Shown in pieces: positions 1-8,559 of a stretch of DNA of 64,000 nt. Origin of the DNA: Hydrogenophaga crassostreae (GTDB lineage Bacteria > Pseudomonadota > Gammaproteobacteria > Burkholderiales > Burkholderiaceae_C); assembly GCF_001761385.1 (NCBI RefSeq), contig NZ_CP017476.1, positions 4,577,501-4,641,500 on the forward strand, read 5' to 3'. The stretch's first letter is position 1, and every line of letters starts with the position of its first letter. The translations under genes and the position numbers were made by a program. The notes beneath the pieces are model-generated. The model was not told the origin of the DNA and made no database searches. It worked only from the letters and a program-made list of their open reading frames with translations.

Positions 1-2
1 CT

Positions 3-806
3 TACGTGATCGATCTGACGGAGCGCCAGCGCGCGGAGGCCGAAATTCGCTCGCTTCACGCCTCCCTGGAACAAAGGGTGGCCGACCGAACCGCCCTGCT
101 GAGCCAGGCCAACCAGGAACTCGACAGCTTTGCCTATACCGTGTCGCACGATCTGCGCTCACCACTGCGTGCGATGGACGGTTTCCTGCATCTGTTGCGC
201 GAAGAGCATGGCGATCAACTGCCCTGCGAGGCCCATGAGCACCTGAACAAAATCAACAATGCCATCTTGCGCATGAAGAACCTGATCGAGGGCATTCTCA
301 CGCTCACCCACAGCGCCCGCCACGACCTCGCCCTGGAACCCGTCAACCTGTCCGACGCCGTGTCGCGCACCCTCCAGGACTGCGCCAATGCCGAGCCCGG
401 TCGAAACATCCACTTCGAGATTCAGCCCGATGTCATCGTCACAGGCGACGCCAAGATGCTGGAAGTCGTTGTGAGCAACCTGGTGAGCAATGCCTGGAAG
501 TACACCGCCAGGGCCGCCTCGCCGAGCATCCGATTTTTCTCTGAAACCAGAGGTGGCGAAACCTGGTTCTGCATTCAGGACAACGGCGCAGGCTTCGACA
601 CAGCCTATGCGGACAAGCTGTTCCAACCTTTCCAGCGCCTGCACCGCCACGAAGAATTCCCCGGCATCGGCATCGGTCTGGCCACTGTGCGCCGCATCGT
701 GGTGCGCCACGGTGGCAGCATCACGGCCGAATCCAGTCTTGGCGAGGGTGCATGCTTTCGGTTCACCCTGAACGCAAGCGCACAAAAACCAGCGACAACT
801 GGCTGA
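3..806 (+). CDS. Sensor histidine kinase, C-terminal part (5' end outside window)
   Basis: This is the transmitter part of a sensor histidine kinase; the reading frame is open to the window edge, so the true start lies upstream. The first visible residues (VIDLTERQRAEAE) resemble the end of a PAC motif, suggesting a PAS sensory domain before them. A short coiled coil leads to the HisKA H-box (SHDLRSPLRAMDGF), the phosphorylated His. The N-box (NLVSNAWKYT), the G1 box (DNGAGFD) and a G2 box (GIGIGLATVRRIV) form the HATPase_c domain. No receiver domain follows and no partner regulator lies in the window, so the signal and target are unknown. The family call is firm; the role is not. Confidence 0.9.
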   Translation, partial: YVIDLTERQRAEAEIRSLHASLEQRVADRTALLSQANQELDSFAYTVSHDLRSPLRAMDGFLHLLREEHGDQLPCEAHEHLNKINNAILRMKNLIEGILTLTHSARHDLALEPVNLSDAVSRTLQDCANAEPGRNIHFEIQPDVIVTGDAKMLEVVVSNLVSNAWKYTARAASPSIRFFSETRGGETWFCIQDNGAGFDTAYADKLFQPFQRLHRHEEFPGIGIGLATVRRIVVRHGGSITAESSLGEGACFRFTLNASAQKPATTG

Positions 807-867
807 TGTGCCTGCGCCAGTCGCCCGGACGACGCGCCACACCGAGCCCCTGTGCCACCATTCGGGC

Positions 868-2091
868 ATGCAAAAAACATTTGATCTGATCGTGTTCGGT
901 GCCACGGGATTTACCGGGCGCCTGGTGGCGGAATACCTCCACAAAACCTATGGTGTGGACCAGACGGTGAAATGGGCCATGGCCGGGCGCAGTGAAGCCA
1001 AGCTGAAGCGGGTGCGTGATGAGCTGGGCATCGGCCCCGATTTGCCGCTGCTGGTGGCCGACGCCAGCGACACCACCGCACTCAAATCCCTGGTGGCGCA
1101 AACCCGCGTGGTGATCACCACGGTGGGGCCCTACCAGATGGTGGGCAACGAGCTGGTGTTGGCATGCGCCGAAGCCGGCACCGACTACGTGGATCTGTGC
1201 GGCGAACCCGGCTGGATGGCACAGAAGATTCCACAACTGCAACCCATTGCAGCGGCCAGCGGCGCGCGCATCGTGTTCTCCTGCGGGTTCGACTCCATCC
1301 CGTTTGACCTGGGCGTTCTGTTCCTTCAGACCGAAGCCCAGCAGCGCTTGGGCAAACCACTCACCCGTGTGCACGGTCGGGTCAAGGTGATCAAGGGCGG
1401 GCCTTCGGGCGGCACCGCCGCCAGCCTGCTGGCCACCATGGAAGCCGTGGGCCGCGACAAGTCCCTCATCAAGATCTTGGGCAACCCCTTCGCGCTGGTG
1501 CCCGGCTTCAAAGGCCCGCGACAACCCAACGACCACATCGCCGAATGGGACGAACTGGCCAACAGCTGGACATCGCCCTTTGTGATGGCCCCGATCAACA
1601 CCAAAAACGTGCACCGCACCCACGCCCTGCTCGGCCACCCCTGGGGCACCGATTTCATCTACAGCGAGCGCATGCTCACCGGCAAAGGTGAAAAAGGCGA
1701 GCTAAGGGCCAAGAAGGCCGCGCGCAACGACAAGTTGCAGAACATCTTGCTCGCCATCGGCCCGACCCGCGCACTCATTCGCCGTTTCGTGCTGCCCAAA
1801 CCCGGCGAAGGCCCGACCCTGGAGCAGCGTGAGAAGGGTCACTATGAAGTGCTGTTCGTGGGAAAAACTGCCGACGGACGCGTGCTGAAGGCCACGGTGA
1901 AGGGCGATCGGGATCCCGGCTACGCCTCCACCTGCAAGCTGATCAGTGAAGCGGCCTTGTGCCTGGCAAACGAGGACGCGCTGCCGAAAGCAGCCGGTGG
2001 TGTGTGGACACCGGGCGCAGCCATGGGCCTGCCCCTGCTGGAGCGCCTGCAAGACCGTGCAGGCCTGAGCTTCGCGATCGAAGCCGACTGA
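868..2091 (+). CDS. Saccharopine dehydrogenase-like NAD(P)-binding oxidoreductase
   Basis: A 407-residue protein with an N-terminal Rossmann fold (VFGATGFTGRLVAEYL near residue 10). It resembles the saccharopine dehydrogenase/trans-acting enoyl reductase family, whose members are rarely true lysine-pathway enzymes. The ATG at 868 is chosen because the preceding in-frame residues look non-coding and the Rossmann strand begins right after it. It starts about 60 bases after the kinase gene on the same strand and converges on the next gene. The substrate is unknown; a role in lipid or polyketide reduction is only possible. Confidence 0.85.
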   Translation: MQKTFDLIVFGATGFTGRLVAEYLHKTYGVDQTVKWAMAGRSEAKLKRVRDELGIGPDLPLLVADASDTTALKSLVAQTRVVITTVGPYQMVGNELVLACAEAGTDYVDLCGEPGWMAQKIPQLQPIAAASGARIVFSCGFDSIPFDLGVLFLQTEAQQRLGKPLTRVHGRVKVIKGGPSGGTAASLLATMEAVGRDKSLIKILGNPFALVPGFKGPRQPNDHIAEWDELANSWTSPFVMAPINTKNVHRTHALLGHPWGTDFIYSERMLTGKGEKGELRAKKAARNDKLQNILLAIGPTRALIRRFVLPKPGEGPTLEQREKGHYEVLFVGKTADGRVLKATVKGDRDPGYASTCKLISEAALCLANEDALPKAAGGVWTPGAAMGLPLLERLQDRAGLSFAIEAD

Positions 2092-2151
2092 AAGCCCGCT
2101 TCAAACAGGCCGCCAGGGCCCGGGGGCGGCGCAGGCATCCGGGCAGGGCCT

Positions 2152-3573
2152 TCAGTGCGCGGCCGGTGACGCCGAGGCCATGAGCTTTTGCACATTGCCC
2201 ATGGCGGCCCTGGCCACACTGCGCAGACGTCCCAGAATGGCCTGGTGCTCGGCGTTGGCCTTGTCGGCCGAGGCCATGAGCTTGCCAAAGCCATCCAGAC
2301 GGCTGTTGCGCACCCAGGCGCGCAAGGCCTCGTCCTGCGACCAGTTGACCTGGTTCATCGTGCTCACGGCGGTCGAGGTCAGGTAGCCCGCCAGGTTCAC
2401 CGGAAACGGCACCGGCATGCACAGCTGGTTCTTTTGCAGGTCGTTCTCAAAGTGGGCCTCCACATAGGCGATCAACGCGGCACTGAAGGTGGGTTGGGGT
2501 GCACGCACCAGTTGCAAAACCATCTTGCCATCCTGGAACACGGGCTGCGGTGCCCGCTGTTCCACGGCCGAGGCGGAGCAGTCGATGTAGAGGGTGCCGG
2601 GCGGCATGGGTTCGCGGCCACCATCGAGCAGCAGGCCTTCGTCGTCGATGGACTGCACGTGGCCTTTGCGAACCACCTGGCGGATCTGCCTCAGCAGCGC
2701 CACCTCGCCTTTGGAAATCGTGGCGTAGTGGAACATCGACGGCTGCTGGTCGGGGTAGATGCGCAGCATCTGGTCGCAGCCCTCCAGCCGGGCGAACAGG
2801 TCATCCACCGACGTGGCGGCGGCAAAGGCCTCCATCTGGTCGGCCTGGCCACCAATCACTTCCTTGAAAAACTCCATGCCGGGCTGCACGCACTGGCGGT
2901 TGATCAGCCACGAGTCGCGCGGCATGACCCAGCTGATGCTGTCGGGACGGGCCCCGCATTTCAGCAGCCAGACCCCCACGTCCATGGCGGTTTTGCCTGC
3001 GCCCACGATGGTGAAATGCTTGGGCAGGGCTTCGGGCTTTTGCCACAGATCGGGCAGGGCATTCGGCGGCACCACGCGCACACCGGCGGCCACGGCGTAT
3101 CTGGGCTTTCGGGTTGATGGCACCTGGGTGGCGAAATAACTGGCATCCACCACCCGCCGGCGCACATCCACTTCAGAGACGGTACCCGACAGCAGCGAAA
3201 CGAAACGGCCCTCGCCTACGTAGTCGCTCATCGGGTGGTAACTGACACGGCCACTGGGCAGCAGTTTCTGGTGCATCACCCGCTCGAAATAGCCGCTGAC
3301 CTCAGGCCCCGAGGCGAGCTCGTAAAGGCCCTTGTTCACCCCCATCTCATCTTTGCGGTTGCTGCCCAGTGGCATCGAGTTGACCCCGTAGAAAGACGAA
3401 GGCTGGTGCAGCGCGACAAACGAATAGGCATCGTTCCAGTGGCCACCGGGCTTGCCATGGCGGTCCACGATGGTGATGTGGACATCAGGGGCCTCGTCGA
3501 GCAAGGTGTCGGCGAATGCCAGGCCCACTGCGCCGCTGCCGATGATCAGGTAGTCCGTTGCCTGTTTTGTCAT
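2152..3573 (-). CDS. FAD/NAD(P)-binding oxidoreductase (flavin monooxygenase-like)
   Basis: A 473-residue flavoprotein-like enzyme. The N-terminal dinucleotide-binding motif is GSGAVGLAFADTL near residue 12, followed by a GGHW segment as in flavin-containing oxidoreductases. A second Rossmann motif (IVGAGKTAMDVGVWLL) near residue 190 would bind NAD(P)H. The ATG at 3573 is preceded by a GGAGAC ribosome-binding site. The gene is transcribed away from the PhaC-like hydrolase, and the shared upstream region contains a nested inverted repeat. The substrate cannot be read from the sequence. Confidence 0.82.
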   Translation of the reverse strand: MTKQATDYLIIGSGAVGLAFADTLLDEAPDVHITIVDRHGKPGGHWNDAYSFVALHQPSSFYGVNSMPLGSNRKDEMGVNKGLYELASGPEVSGYFERVMHQKLLPSGRVSYHPMSDYVGEGRFVSLLSGTVSEVDVRRRVVDASYFATQVPSTRKPRYAVAAGVRVVPPNALPDLWQKPEALPKHFTIVGAGKTAMDVGVWLLKCGARPDSISWVMPRDSWLINRQCVQPGMEFFKEVIGGQADQMEAFAAATSVDDLFARLEGCDQMLRIYPDQQPSMFHYATISKGEVALLRQIRQVVRKGHVQSIDDEGLLLDGGREPMPPGTLYIDCSASAVEQRAPQPVFQDGKMVLQLVRAPQPTFSAALIAYVEAHFENDLQKNQLCMPVPFPVNLAGYLTSTAVSTMNQVNWSQDEALRAWVRNSRLDGFGKLMASADKANAEHQAILGRLRSVARAAMGNVQKLMASASPAAH

Positions 3574-3600
3574 GTTTTGTCTCCGGGTGGATGCTTGTTC

Positions 3601-3654
3601 TGACCATTGAAAAATGGATTGGTACCAGACGGTACCACGCAACCCAAATGGTCA
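3601..3654. promoter_or_regulatory. Nested inverted repeat in divergent promoter region
   Basis: TGACCATT (3601-3608) and AATGGTCA (3647-3654) are exact inverted copies. Between them, almost concentric, TGGTACC (3620-3626) and GGTACCA (3631-3637) flank AGAC. The structure begins 28 bases upstream of the oxidoreductase ATG and about 170 bases from the hydrolase start. It could be a double operator or a cruciform. No regulator gene is adjacent. The rest of the 252-base gap shows nothing else I can support. Confidence 0.45.
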
Positions 3655-3825
3655 GGGCAAGACCGGCGGTCGCGATGGCGACTCGCCCAACCCATGAACG
3701 CTACACAATCTGGAGCATTGAATCTCCACCACTCATGGGCTCTGCGCAGGATCCAAAGCCCATCAACTTGAAAAGGTTTGATCCAGATTAAGCCTCGACT
3801 CAGCTTCTGGGTCCATCATGTCCAC

Positions 3826-4980
3826 ATGAAACACAAACCGGAAGCCGCCTCTCCCCCAACACCAGGGAGCGCCGCCTGGATGAGTGTGCCGGCCTTCTGG
3901 CCCATGGCCATGGCCAGTTCCCTCATGCAACAGGGCACGGCCCTTTACGCCAAAAACCTCCATTTCGTGGAAGAGGAGATCCTCATCCACAGCCACCAGC
4001 GACCCCAGTTGGCCACGCCCCACCGCACGCGGCTTGACCTGCGCACCATGGTGCTGCGTGAGTACGGCACCCCGGGCCAGGGCATCCCTACCGTGGTGGA
4101 CGCCCCCCATGCCGGGCATACCGCGTCCATCGCCGACTACCACAAGGGTCAGAGCCTGGTCGAAACCTTGCTGGCCAATGGCATCGCCCACGTCGCGCTG
4201 ACCGACTGGAAATCGGCCACCCCCGACATGAAAGATCTCGAAATCGACAACTACCTCGAAGAAATGGTGGTCGCGATCGACGATCTGGGAGGCCGCGTGA
4301 ATTTGGTCGGTCTGTGCCAGGGCGGTTGGGTATCGACCATGTTGGCCGCGCGTTTTCCCGAGAAGGTGAATTCTCTGGTGCTCGCCGGTGCCCCCATCGA
4401 CACCGATGCCGGCAACGGATCGATTCGCAAGATGGTGCACCAGTCACCGGCCTCGTTCTACGAGGAACTTGTGGGGCTGGGTGGCGGCCTGATGCAGGGC
4501 AAGTTCATGCTGCAAGGCTGGAAAAACATGCACCCCGAGCAGCATTACATGCAAGACCACATTGACTTGTACGAGCACATCGATGACGCCGCCTACCTGG
4601 CCAAACAAGAAACGTTTGAGCGCTGGTATGAAAACCCGATCGACCTGCCGGGCCGCTGGTACCTGCAGGTGATTCAGCAACTGTTCAAGGACAACCGCCT
4701 GGCCAAGGGCGCATTCGTGGCACTGGGCCGCAAGCTTGATCTTCGCGCGATCACCTGCCCGCTCTACCTGCTGGCGGGCGAGAGCGACGACATCACCACG
4801 CCAGAACAAGTGCTCAATGCCGCCAAACTGGTGGGCACGCCAGCCAGTCAGATTCAGCAGAAAACCATTCCCGGTGGGCACATTGGCCTCTTCATGGGTG
4901 CACGCACGTTGAAAGAACACTGGCCCCCGATCGCACAGTGGATCGCCGCGCAATCTTCTGGCGCTGCGCCCAGCCCATGA
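3826..4980 (+). CDS. PhaC-like alpha/beta hydrolase with Cys nucleophile
   Basis: A 384-residue alpha/beta-fold protein. The nucleophile elbow is GLCQGG with Cys164, the lipase-box variant of polyhydroxyalkanoate synthases rather than the usual Ser. Asp in GESDDITTP and His in GGHIGLF complete a likely Cys-Asp-His triad. The length is near class III PhaC (about 355 residues) and well below class I PhaC. The ATG at 3826 is preferred over an upstream TTG at 3778. Its last codons overlap the atpD start (ATGA at 4977-4980), so it is probably translated with the N-ATPase operon. It could be a PHA synthase, a depolymerase or an unrelated acyltransferase; no phaA, phaB, phaE or phasin gene is nearby. 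Confidence 0.75.
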   Translation: MKHKPEAASPPTPGSAAWMSVPAFWPMAMASSLMQQGTALYAKNLHFVEEEILIHSHQRPQLATPHRTRLDLRTMVLREYGTPGQGIPTVVDAPHAGHTASIADYHKGQSLVETLLANGIAHVALTDWKSATPDMKDLEIDNYLEEMVVAIDDLGGRVNLVGLCQGGWVSTMLAARFPEKVNSLVLAGAPIDTDAGNGSIRKMVHQSPASFYEELVGLGGGLMQGKFMLQGWKNMHPEQHYMQDHIDLYEHIDDAAYLAKQETFERWYENPIDLPGRWYLQVIQQLFKDNRLAKGAFVALGRKLDLRAITCPLYLLAGESDDITTPEQVLNAAKLVGTPASQIQQKTIPGGHIGLFMGARTLKEHWPPIAQWIAAQSSGAAPSP

Positions 4981-6428
4981 CCATGGACAGCGCTGCGGTG
5001 CAACCGGCCATCTCGACACCCAGAGGCGGCTCCATCGAGCCGCCTCTGGGCACCGTGGTGGCGGTGCGCGGTGGCGTGGTCGATGTTCGATTCACCCCGG
5101 GCCAGCTTCCCGCGATTCACAACGCGCTGGAGGTCTTGTGGGACGAACCCCTGCCCCTCGTTCTGGAAGTGGAAGCCGCCTTGGACGAGTGCACGGTGCG
5201 CACCGTTGCGCTGCAAGAAACCCAGGGCCTGGCGCGCCATGCATCCGTGCGCGACACCGGCGCACCGCTGGCCGTGCCGGTGGGCGAGGCCCTGCTGGGC
5301 CGGTTGATCGACGTCCTGGGCCGCCCGGGTGACGGGTTGGGCCCGATCGCGGCAGACGCGCCCCGGCGGGTGATCCACCAGGCGCCCTTGCCCTTGTCCA
5401 AACGCCGAGCGGCGGTCGAGGTGTTCGAAACCGGCATCAAGGTGATCGACCTGCTGGCGCCCCTGGCGCTGGGCAGCAAGGCGGCCATGTTTGGCGGTGC
5501 GGGCGTGGGCAAGACGGTGCTGGTGATGGAACTGATCCATGTGATGGCCGAAACCTACAAGGGCATTTCGGTGTTTGCCGGCGTGGGTGAGCGCAGCCGC
5601 GAAGGCCACGAATTGCTGCTCGACATGCACGACTCGGGCATGCTGTCCAACAGCGCCCTGGTGTTCGGCCAGATGAACGAACCCTCGGGTGCGCGCTGGC
5701 GCACCCCGCTGACCGCGCTCACCATCGCCGAGTATTTCCGCGATGAGCAGCAGCGCAATGTGCTGCTGCTGATGGACAACGTGTTCCGCTTTGTGCAGGC
5801 GGGGGCGGAGGTGTCCGGCCTGTTGGGGCGGCTGCCTTCGCGGGTCGGCTACCAGCCCACACTGGCCAGCGAAGTGGCGGCTGTGCAAGAGCGCATCGCC
5901 TGCGCCGAACATGCATCGGTCACGGCCATTGAAGCGGTGTATGTGCCCGCCGATGACTTCACCGACCCGGCGGTCACCACCATCGCCGCACACCTCGACA
6001 GCCGCATCATGCTCTCGCGTGCGCTGGCCGCCGAAGGCATGTACCCGGCCATCGACCCGCTGGCTTCGCAGTCCGTGTTGCTCGACCCGCTGGTGGTGGG
6101 TGCGGCGCATTGCGATCTGGCGCGGGATGTGCGCGAGGCCATCGCACGCTACCGCGAGCTGCAGGACATCATCGCTTTGCTGGGCATCAACGAACTCAGC
6201 GTTGAAGACCGCCGCCTGGTGGGCCGTGCGAGACGCCTGCAGCGATTTCTCACCCAGCCGTTTGCCGTCACCCAGGCGTTTACCGGCAAGCCCGGTCGGC
6301 AGGTGACCTTGGCCGATACGCTCAAAGGCTGCCGCGCCATTCTTGATGGCGTTGGCGACGACTGGCCCGAGAGCGCCTTTTTCATGGCTGGCAATCTCGA
6401 CGATGTCCGGTCCAGGGTCGCGAAATGA
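4977..6428 (+). CDS. atpD: N-ATPase subunit beta
   Basis: The catalytic beta subunit of an N-type rotary ATPase, 483 residues. The P-loop GGAGVGKT is at residues 173-180, followed by GERSREG, the DNVFRF segment and PSRVGYQPTL, all typical of F1 beta. Leading the operon, before epsilon, is the diagnostic N-ATPase order (atpDCQRBEFAG), unlike the atpIBEFHAGDC order of ordinary F-ATPase. The start overlaps the stop of the PhaC-like gene and the stop overlaps the atpC start, so translation is probably coupled. An N-ATPase normally coexists with a housekeeping F-ATPase elsewhere in the genome, which is not in this window. Confidence 0.96.
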   Translation: MTMDSAAVQPAISTPRGGSIEPPLGTVVAVRGGVVDVRFTPGQLPAIHNALEVLWDEPLPLVLEVEAALDECTVRTVALQETQGLARHASVRDTGAPLAVPVGEALLGRLIDVLGRPGDGLGPIAADAPRRVIHQAPLPLSKRRAAVEVFETGIKVIDLLAPLALGSKAAMFGGAGVGKTVLVMELIHVMAETYKGISVFAGVGERSREGHELLLDMHDSGMLSNSALVFGQMNEPSGARWRTPLTALTIAEYFRDEQQRNVLLLMDNVFRFVQAGAEVSGLLGRLPSRVGYQPTLASEVAAVQERIACAEHASVTAIEAVYVPADDFTDPAVTTIAAHLDSRIMLSRALAAEGMYPAIDPLASQSVLLDPLVVGAAHCDLARDVREAIARYRELQDIIALLGINELSVEDRRLVGRARRLQRFLTQPFAVTQAFTGKPGRQVTLADTLKGCRAILDGVGDDWPESAFFMAGNLDDVRSRVAK

Positions 6429-6892
6429 CTTCCCTCCAACCAGAAGCGCCCAAGTGGCCCAACGCCGATGGCCTGCACCTCCTGCTCAGCAGCCTGGGTC
6501 AGGTGATCGTGGATGCCACCGGGGTGAAATCGCTGCGCGCCGAAGACGCAAGCGGTGGCTTTGGACTGTGGCCCGGTCACGCCGATTTCCTGACCGTGCT
6601 GGGTGTGGGGGTGGTGAGCTGGCAGGACCGCGATGAGGTTTGGCACCATTGCGCCGTGCGCCGCGGTGTGATGACGCTCCGACGAGGCGCTGAGTTGGAA
6701 GTTGCCACCCGGGAAGCCATTCCGGGCGACGATCTGGAGCAGCTGGAAAACGAGGTGCTGGCGCAGCTCATCCAGCGCCAACAAGCCGAAGACGATGCGC
6801 GCCGCCAAGTGCGGCAACTGGAAGTGCGCACCTTGCGCGAATTGGTGCGCCCCAAGCCTGGTGGCGCTTTTCCTCAAGGCGAGTGGCCATGA
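6425..6892 (+). CDS. atpC: N-ATPase subunit epsilon
   Basis: A 155-residue epsilon subunit. The N-terminal beta-sandwich contains the family-typical LWPGHADFLTVLG segment. The C-terminal half is a charged helical region rich in Glu, Gln and Arg, expected to form the helical hairpin that regulates hydrolysis in F-type enzymes. It overlaps atpD by four bases and atpQ by four bases. Position directly after atpD, rather than at the operon end after a separate gamma-beta pair, fits the N-ATPase arrangement. Confidence 0.93.
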   Translation: MTSLQPEAPKWPNADGLHLLLSSLGQVIVDATGVKSLRAEDASGGFGLWPGHADFLTVLGVGVVSWQDRDEVWHHCAVRRGVMTLRRGAELEVATREAIPGDDLEQLENEVLAQLIQRQQAEDDARRQVRQLEVRTLRELVRPKPGGAFPQGEWP

Positions 6893-7191
6893 ACAAAGAC
6901 CATCGGCCCGAAGACGGCGATGACACCAGCAGCGCCCTGCTGGAGCAGGTGCGCCGCCGTGCGGGGTCGGCCCAGCGCTGGCTGCGCGACGGTGAGCCAT
7001 CGCTGGCCAAACAGTTTGCCGCCGTGGGGGTGCTCGGCTGGATCATCGTGGTGCCCGCGCTGCTGGGGGTCTGGATCGGTCGCTGGATTGACCGCTGGCT
7101 GGCCAGCGGCATCACCTTCACCGCCGCACTGCTTTTTTGCGGGATATTGCTCGGCGGCTGGTCGGCCTGGCGCTGGATGCACGAAAAGTGA
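6889..7191 (+). CDS. atpQ: N-ATPase AtpI/AtpZ-like membrane protein AtpQ
   Basis: A 100-residue protein with a charged N-terminus and two predicted membrane helices (around residues 45-65 and 73-93), an AtpI-like layout. In N-ATPase operons the gene after atpC encodes AtpQ, an AtpI-type protein thought to help c-ring assembly or ion delivery. The ATG at 6889 overlaps the atpC stop; a GTG two codons earlier is possible but less likely. The call depends partly on position. Confidence 0.85.
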   Translation: MNKDHRPEDGDDTSSALLEQVRRRAGSAQRWLRDGEPSLAKQFAAVGVLGWIIVVPALLGVWIGRWIDRWLASGITFTAALLFCGILLGGWSAWRWMHEK

Positions 7192-7210
7192 AACGCAAGG
7201 AATCGACACC

Positions 7211-7501
7211 ATGAATCCCATGAACCTCTTTCTTTTTGGCGGCCTGGGCCTGCTGGTGGGCCTGTGGCACTTTGGCTCGCTGCGCTGGCTCAGCCAGCGT
7301 TTGGTCAGCACACCGAGGCCCCGATGGGGCATCGCGCTGGCGGTGCAACTCCTGCGCATCGCCGTGCTCGTGGGTGCTTGCTGGTGGGCGGTTCGCTTCG
7401 GTGCCTGGCCGCTGCTGGCGCTGGCGCTGGGCATGGTGGCCGCGCGGGTTGTGCTGCTCAGGCAGGCGCGTCGCGCAGAGGCCGGTGAGGTTCAACCATG
7501 A
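7211..7501 (+). CDS. atpR: N-ATPase-specific membrane protein AtpR
   Basis: A 96-residue small membrane protein. Three hydrophobic segments (LFLFGGLGLLVGLW, LAVQLLRIAVLVGACWW and LLALALGMVAARVVLL) suggest three helices, with conserved-looking Arg residues in the second and third. AtpR is found only in N-ATPase operons between atpQ and atpB, where charged helices have been proposed to contact the c ring. The ATG at 7211 follows an AAGGAA-like site and the stop overlaps the atpB start. There is no counterpart in the standard F-ATPase operon. Confidence 0.87.
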   Translation: MNPMNLFLFGGLGLLVGLWHFGSLRWLSQRLVSTPRPRWGIALAVQLLRIAVLVGACWWAVRFGAWPLLALALGMVAARVVLLRQARRAEAGEVQP

Positions 7502-8169
7502 AAACCAATCCTTTCGATCACGATCTGGTCTGGCAGATGGGCCCAGTGCTGATTACCCGGCCGGTGGTGACCACCTGGGGCGTGATGGCGGTGATGCTGC
7601 TGCTGTCATGGTGGGTCACGCGGCGCCTGTCGGTCGACAAGCCGGGCCGGGTTCAAACCTTTGCCGAGCTGATGATCACCACGCTGCGCGACGAAATGAA
7701 GTCGACCATGAAGCTCGATCCCGAGCCGTTCCTGCCCATGATCGGCACCTTGTTTCTCTTCATCCTGTTCGCCAACCTCACCGGCCTTGTTCCGGGTGCC
7801 GAGGCGCCCACGGCAGCGCTGGAGACCGATCTCGTGTTGGCGCTGTCGGTCTTCTTCGCGGTGATCGGCTGGGGTGTGCAACGGCATGGCGTGTGGGGCT
7901 ACATGAAGAGCTACGCGCAGCCCAACCTGTTTGTGCTGCCGCTCAACCTGCTGGAGGCGGTCACCCGCGTGCTCTCCATGACCGTGCGCCTGTTTGGCAA
8001 CATCATGAGCGGCATGTTCATTTCGGCTGTGGTGCTGGGCCTGGCCGGTCTGCTGGTGCCCATTCCCTTCATGGCACTGGATCTGCTGACTGGCCTGATA
8101 CAGGCCTACATCTTCATGATTCTGGCCATGGTTTTCATCGCCGCGGCGGCCGGCAAATCCGAACCCTGA
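7498..8169 (+). CDS. atpB: N-ATPase subunit a
   Basis: A 223-residue membrane subunit that forms the ion half-channels against the c ring. The essential arginine is in SMTVRLFGNIMSG (Arg164), the most conserved motif of the family. Several transmembrane helices are evident, including FLPMIGTLFLFILFANL and the last helix LIQAYIFMILAMVFIA. The gene overlaps atpR by four bases, and atpE follows after 33 bases with an AAAGGAA ribosome-binding site. Confidence 0.94.
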   Translation: MKTNPFDHDLVWQMGPVLITRPVVTTWGVMAVMLLLSWWVTRRLSVDKPGRVQTFAELMITTLRDEMKSTMKLDPEPFLPMIGTLFLFILFANLTGLVPGAEAPTAALETDLVLALSVFFAVIGWGVQRHGVWGYMKSYAQPNLFVLPLNLLEAVTRVLSMTVRLFGNIMSGMFISAVVLGLAGLLVPIPFMALDLLTGLIQAYIFMILAMVFIAAAAGKSEP

Positions 8170-8202
8170 ATCATCTTCTGAATCGAATCGAAAGGAATCC
8201 CT

Positions 8203-8457
8203 ATGGACAACAACACCTGGCTTCAATTGGGCAGCATCGTTTGCGCGGCCTTCGCGGTGGCGTTTGGCGCCATCGGCCCCGCACTGGCCGAGGGCCGCTC
8301 CGTGGCCGCTGCCATGGACGCGCTGGCCCGCCAGCCTGAAGCCGCCAGCACCATCTCGCGCACGCTCTTTGTCGGTTTGGCCATGATCGAAACCACGGCC
8401 ATCTATTGCCTGGTCGTGGCGCTGCTGCTGCTGTTCGCAAACCCTTTTGTGAAGTGA
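8203..8457 (+). CDS. atpE: N-ATPase subunit c (rotor ring)
   Basis: An 84-residue helical hairpin; the loop ARQPEA (42-47) is the canonical polar loop. The ion carboxylate is Glu63 in IETTAIY. By eye alignment with the Na+ c subunit of Ilyobacter, the ligand Gln32 is replaced by Glu30 here (GPALAEG), Ser66 by Thr64, and Tyr70 is kept as Tyr68. Two carboxylates are therefore present in the site, a known N-ATPase trait. N-ATPases were predicted to pump Na+ from such motifs, but the Burkholderia pseudomallei enzyme was reported to be H+-specific, so the ion is left open. No signal peptide is visible. Confidence 0.95.
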   Translation: MDNNTWLQLGSIVCAAFAVAFGAIGPALAEGRSVAAAMDALARQPEAASTISRTLFVGLAMIETTAIYCLVVALLLLFANPFVK

Positions 8458-8559
8458 TGTGTGAAGTGAACATGCAGCACCAGGCTTCACCCCATTTATC
8501 GATGGCCCACCCCGGCGTCACTTCGGCGGCTCCCGGGTGGACACACGTCGACTGACACC

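Noticed and set aside
7236..8339. A 367-codon frame overlapping atpR and atpB
   Set aside because: It is an alternate frame of the well-supported atpR and atpB genes.
8472..8555. A 27-codon frame between atpE and atpF
   Set aside because: No ribosome site or similarity; N-ATPase operons have no gene there.
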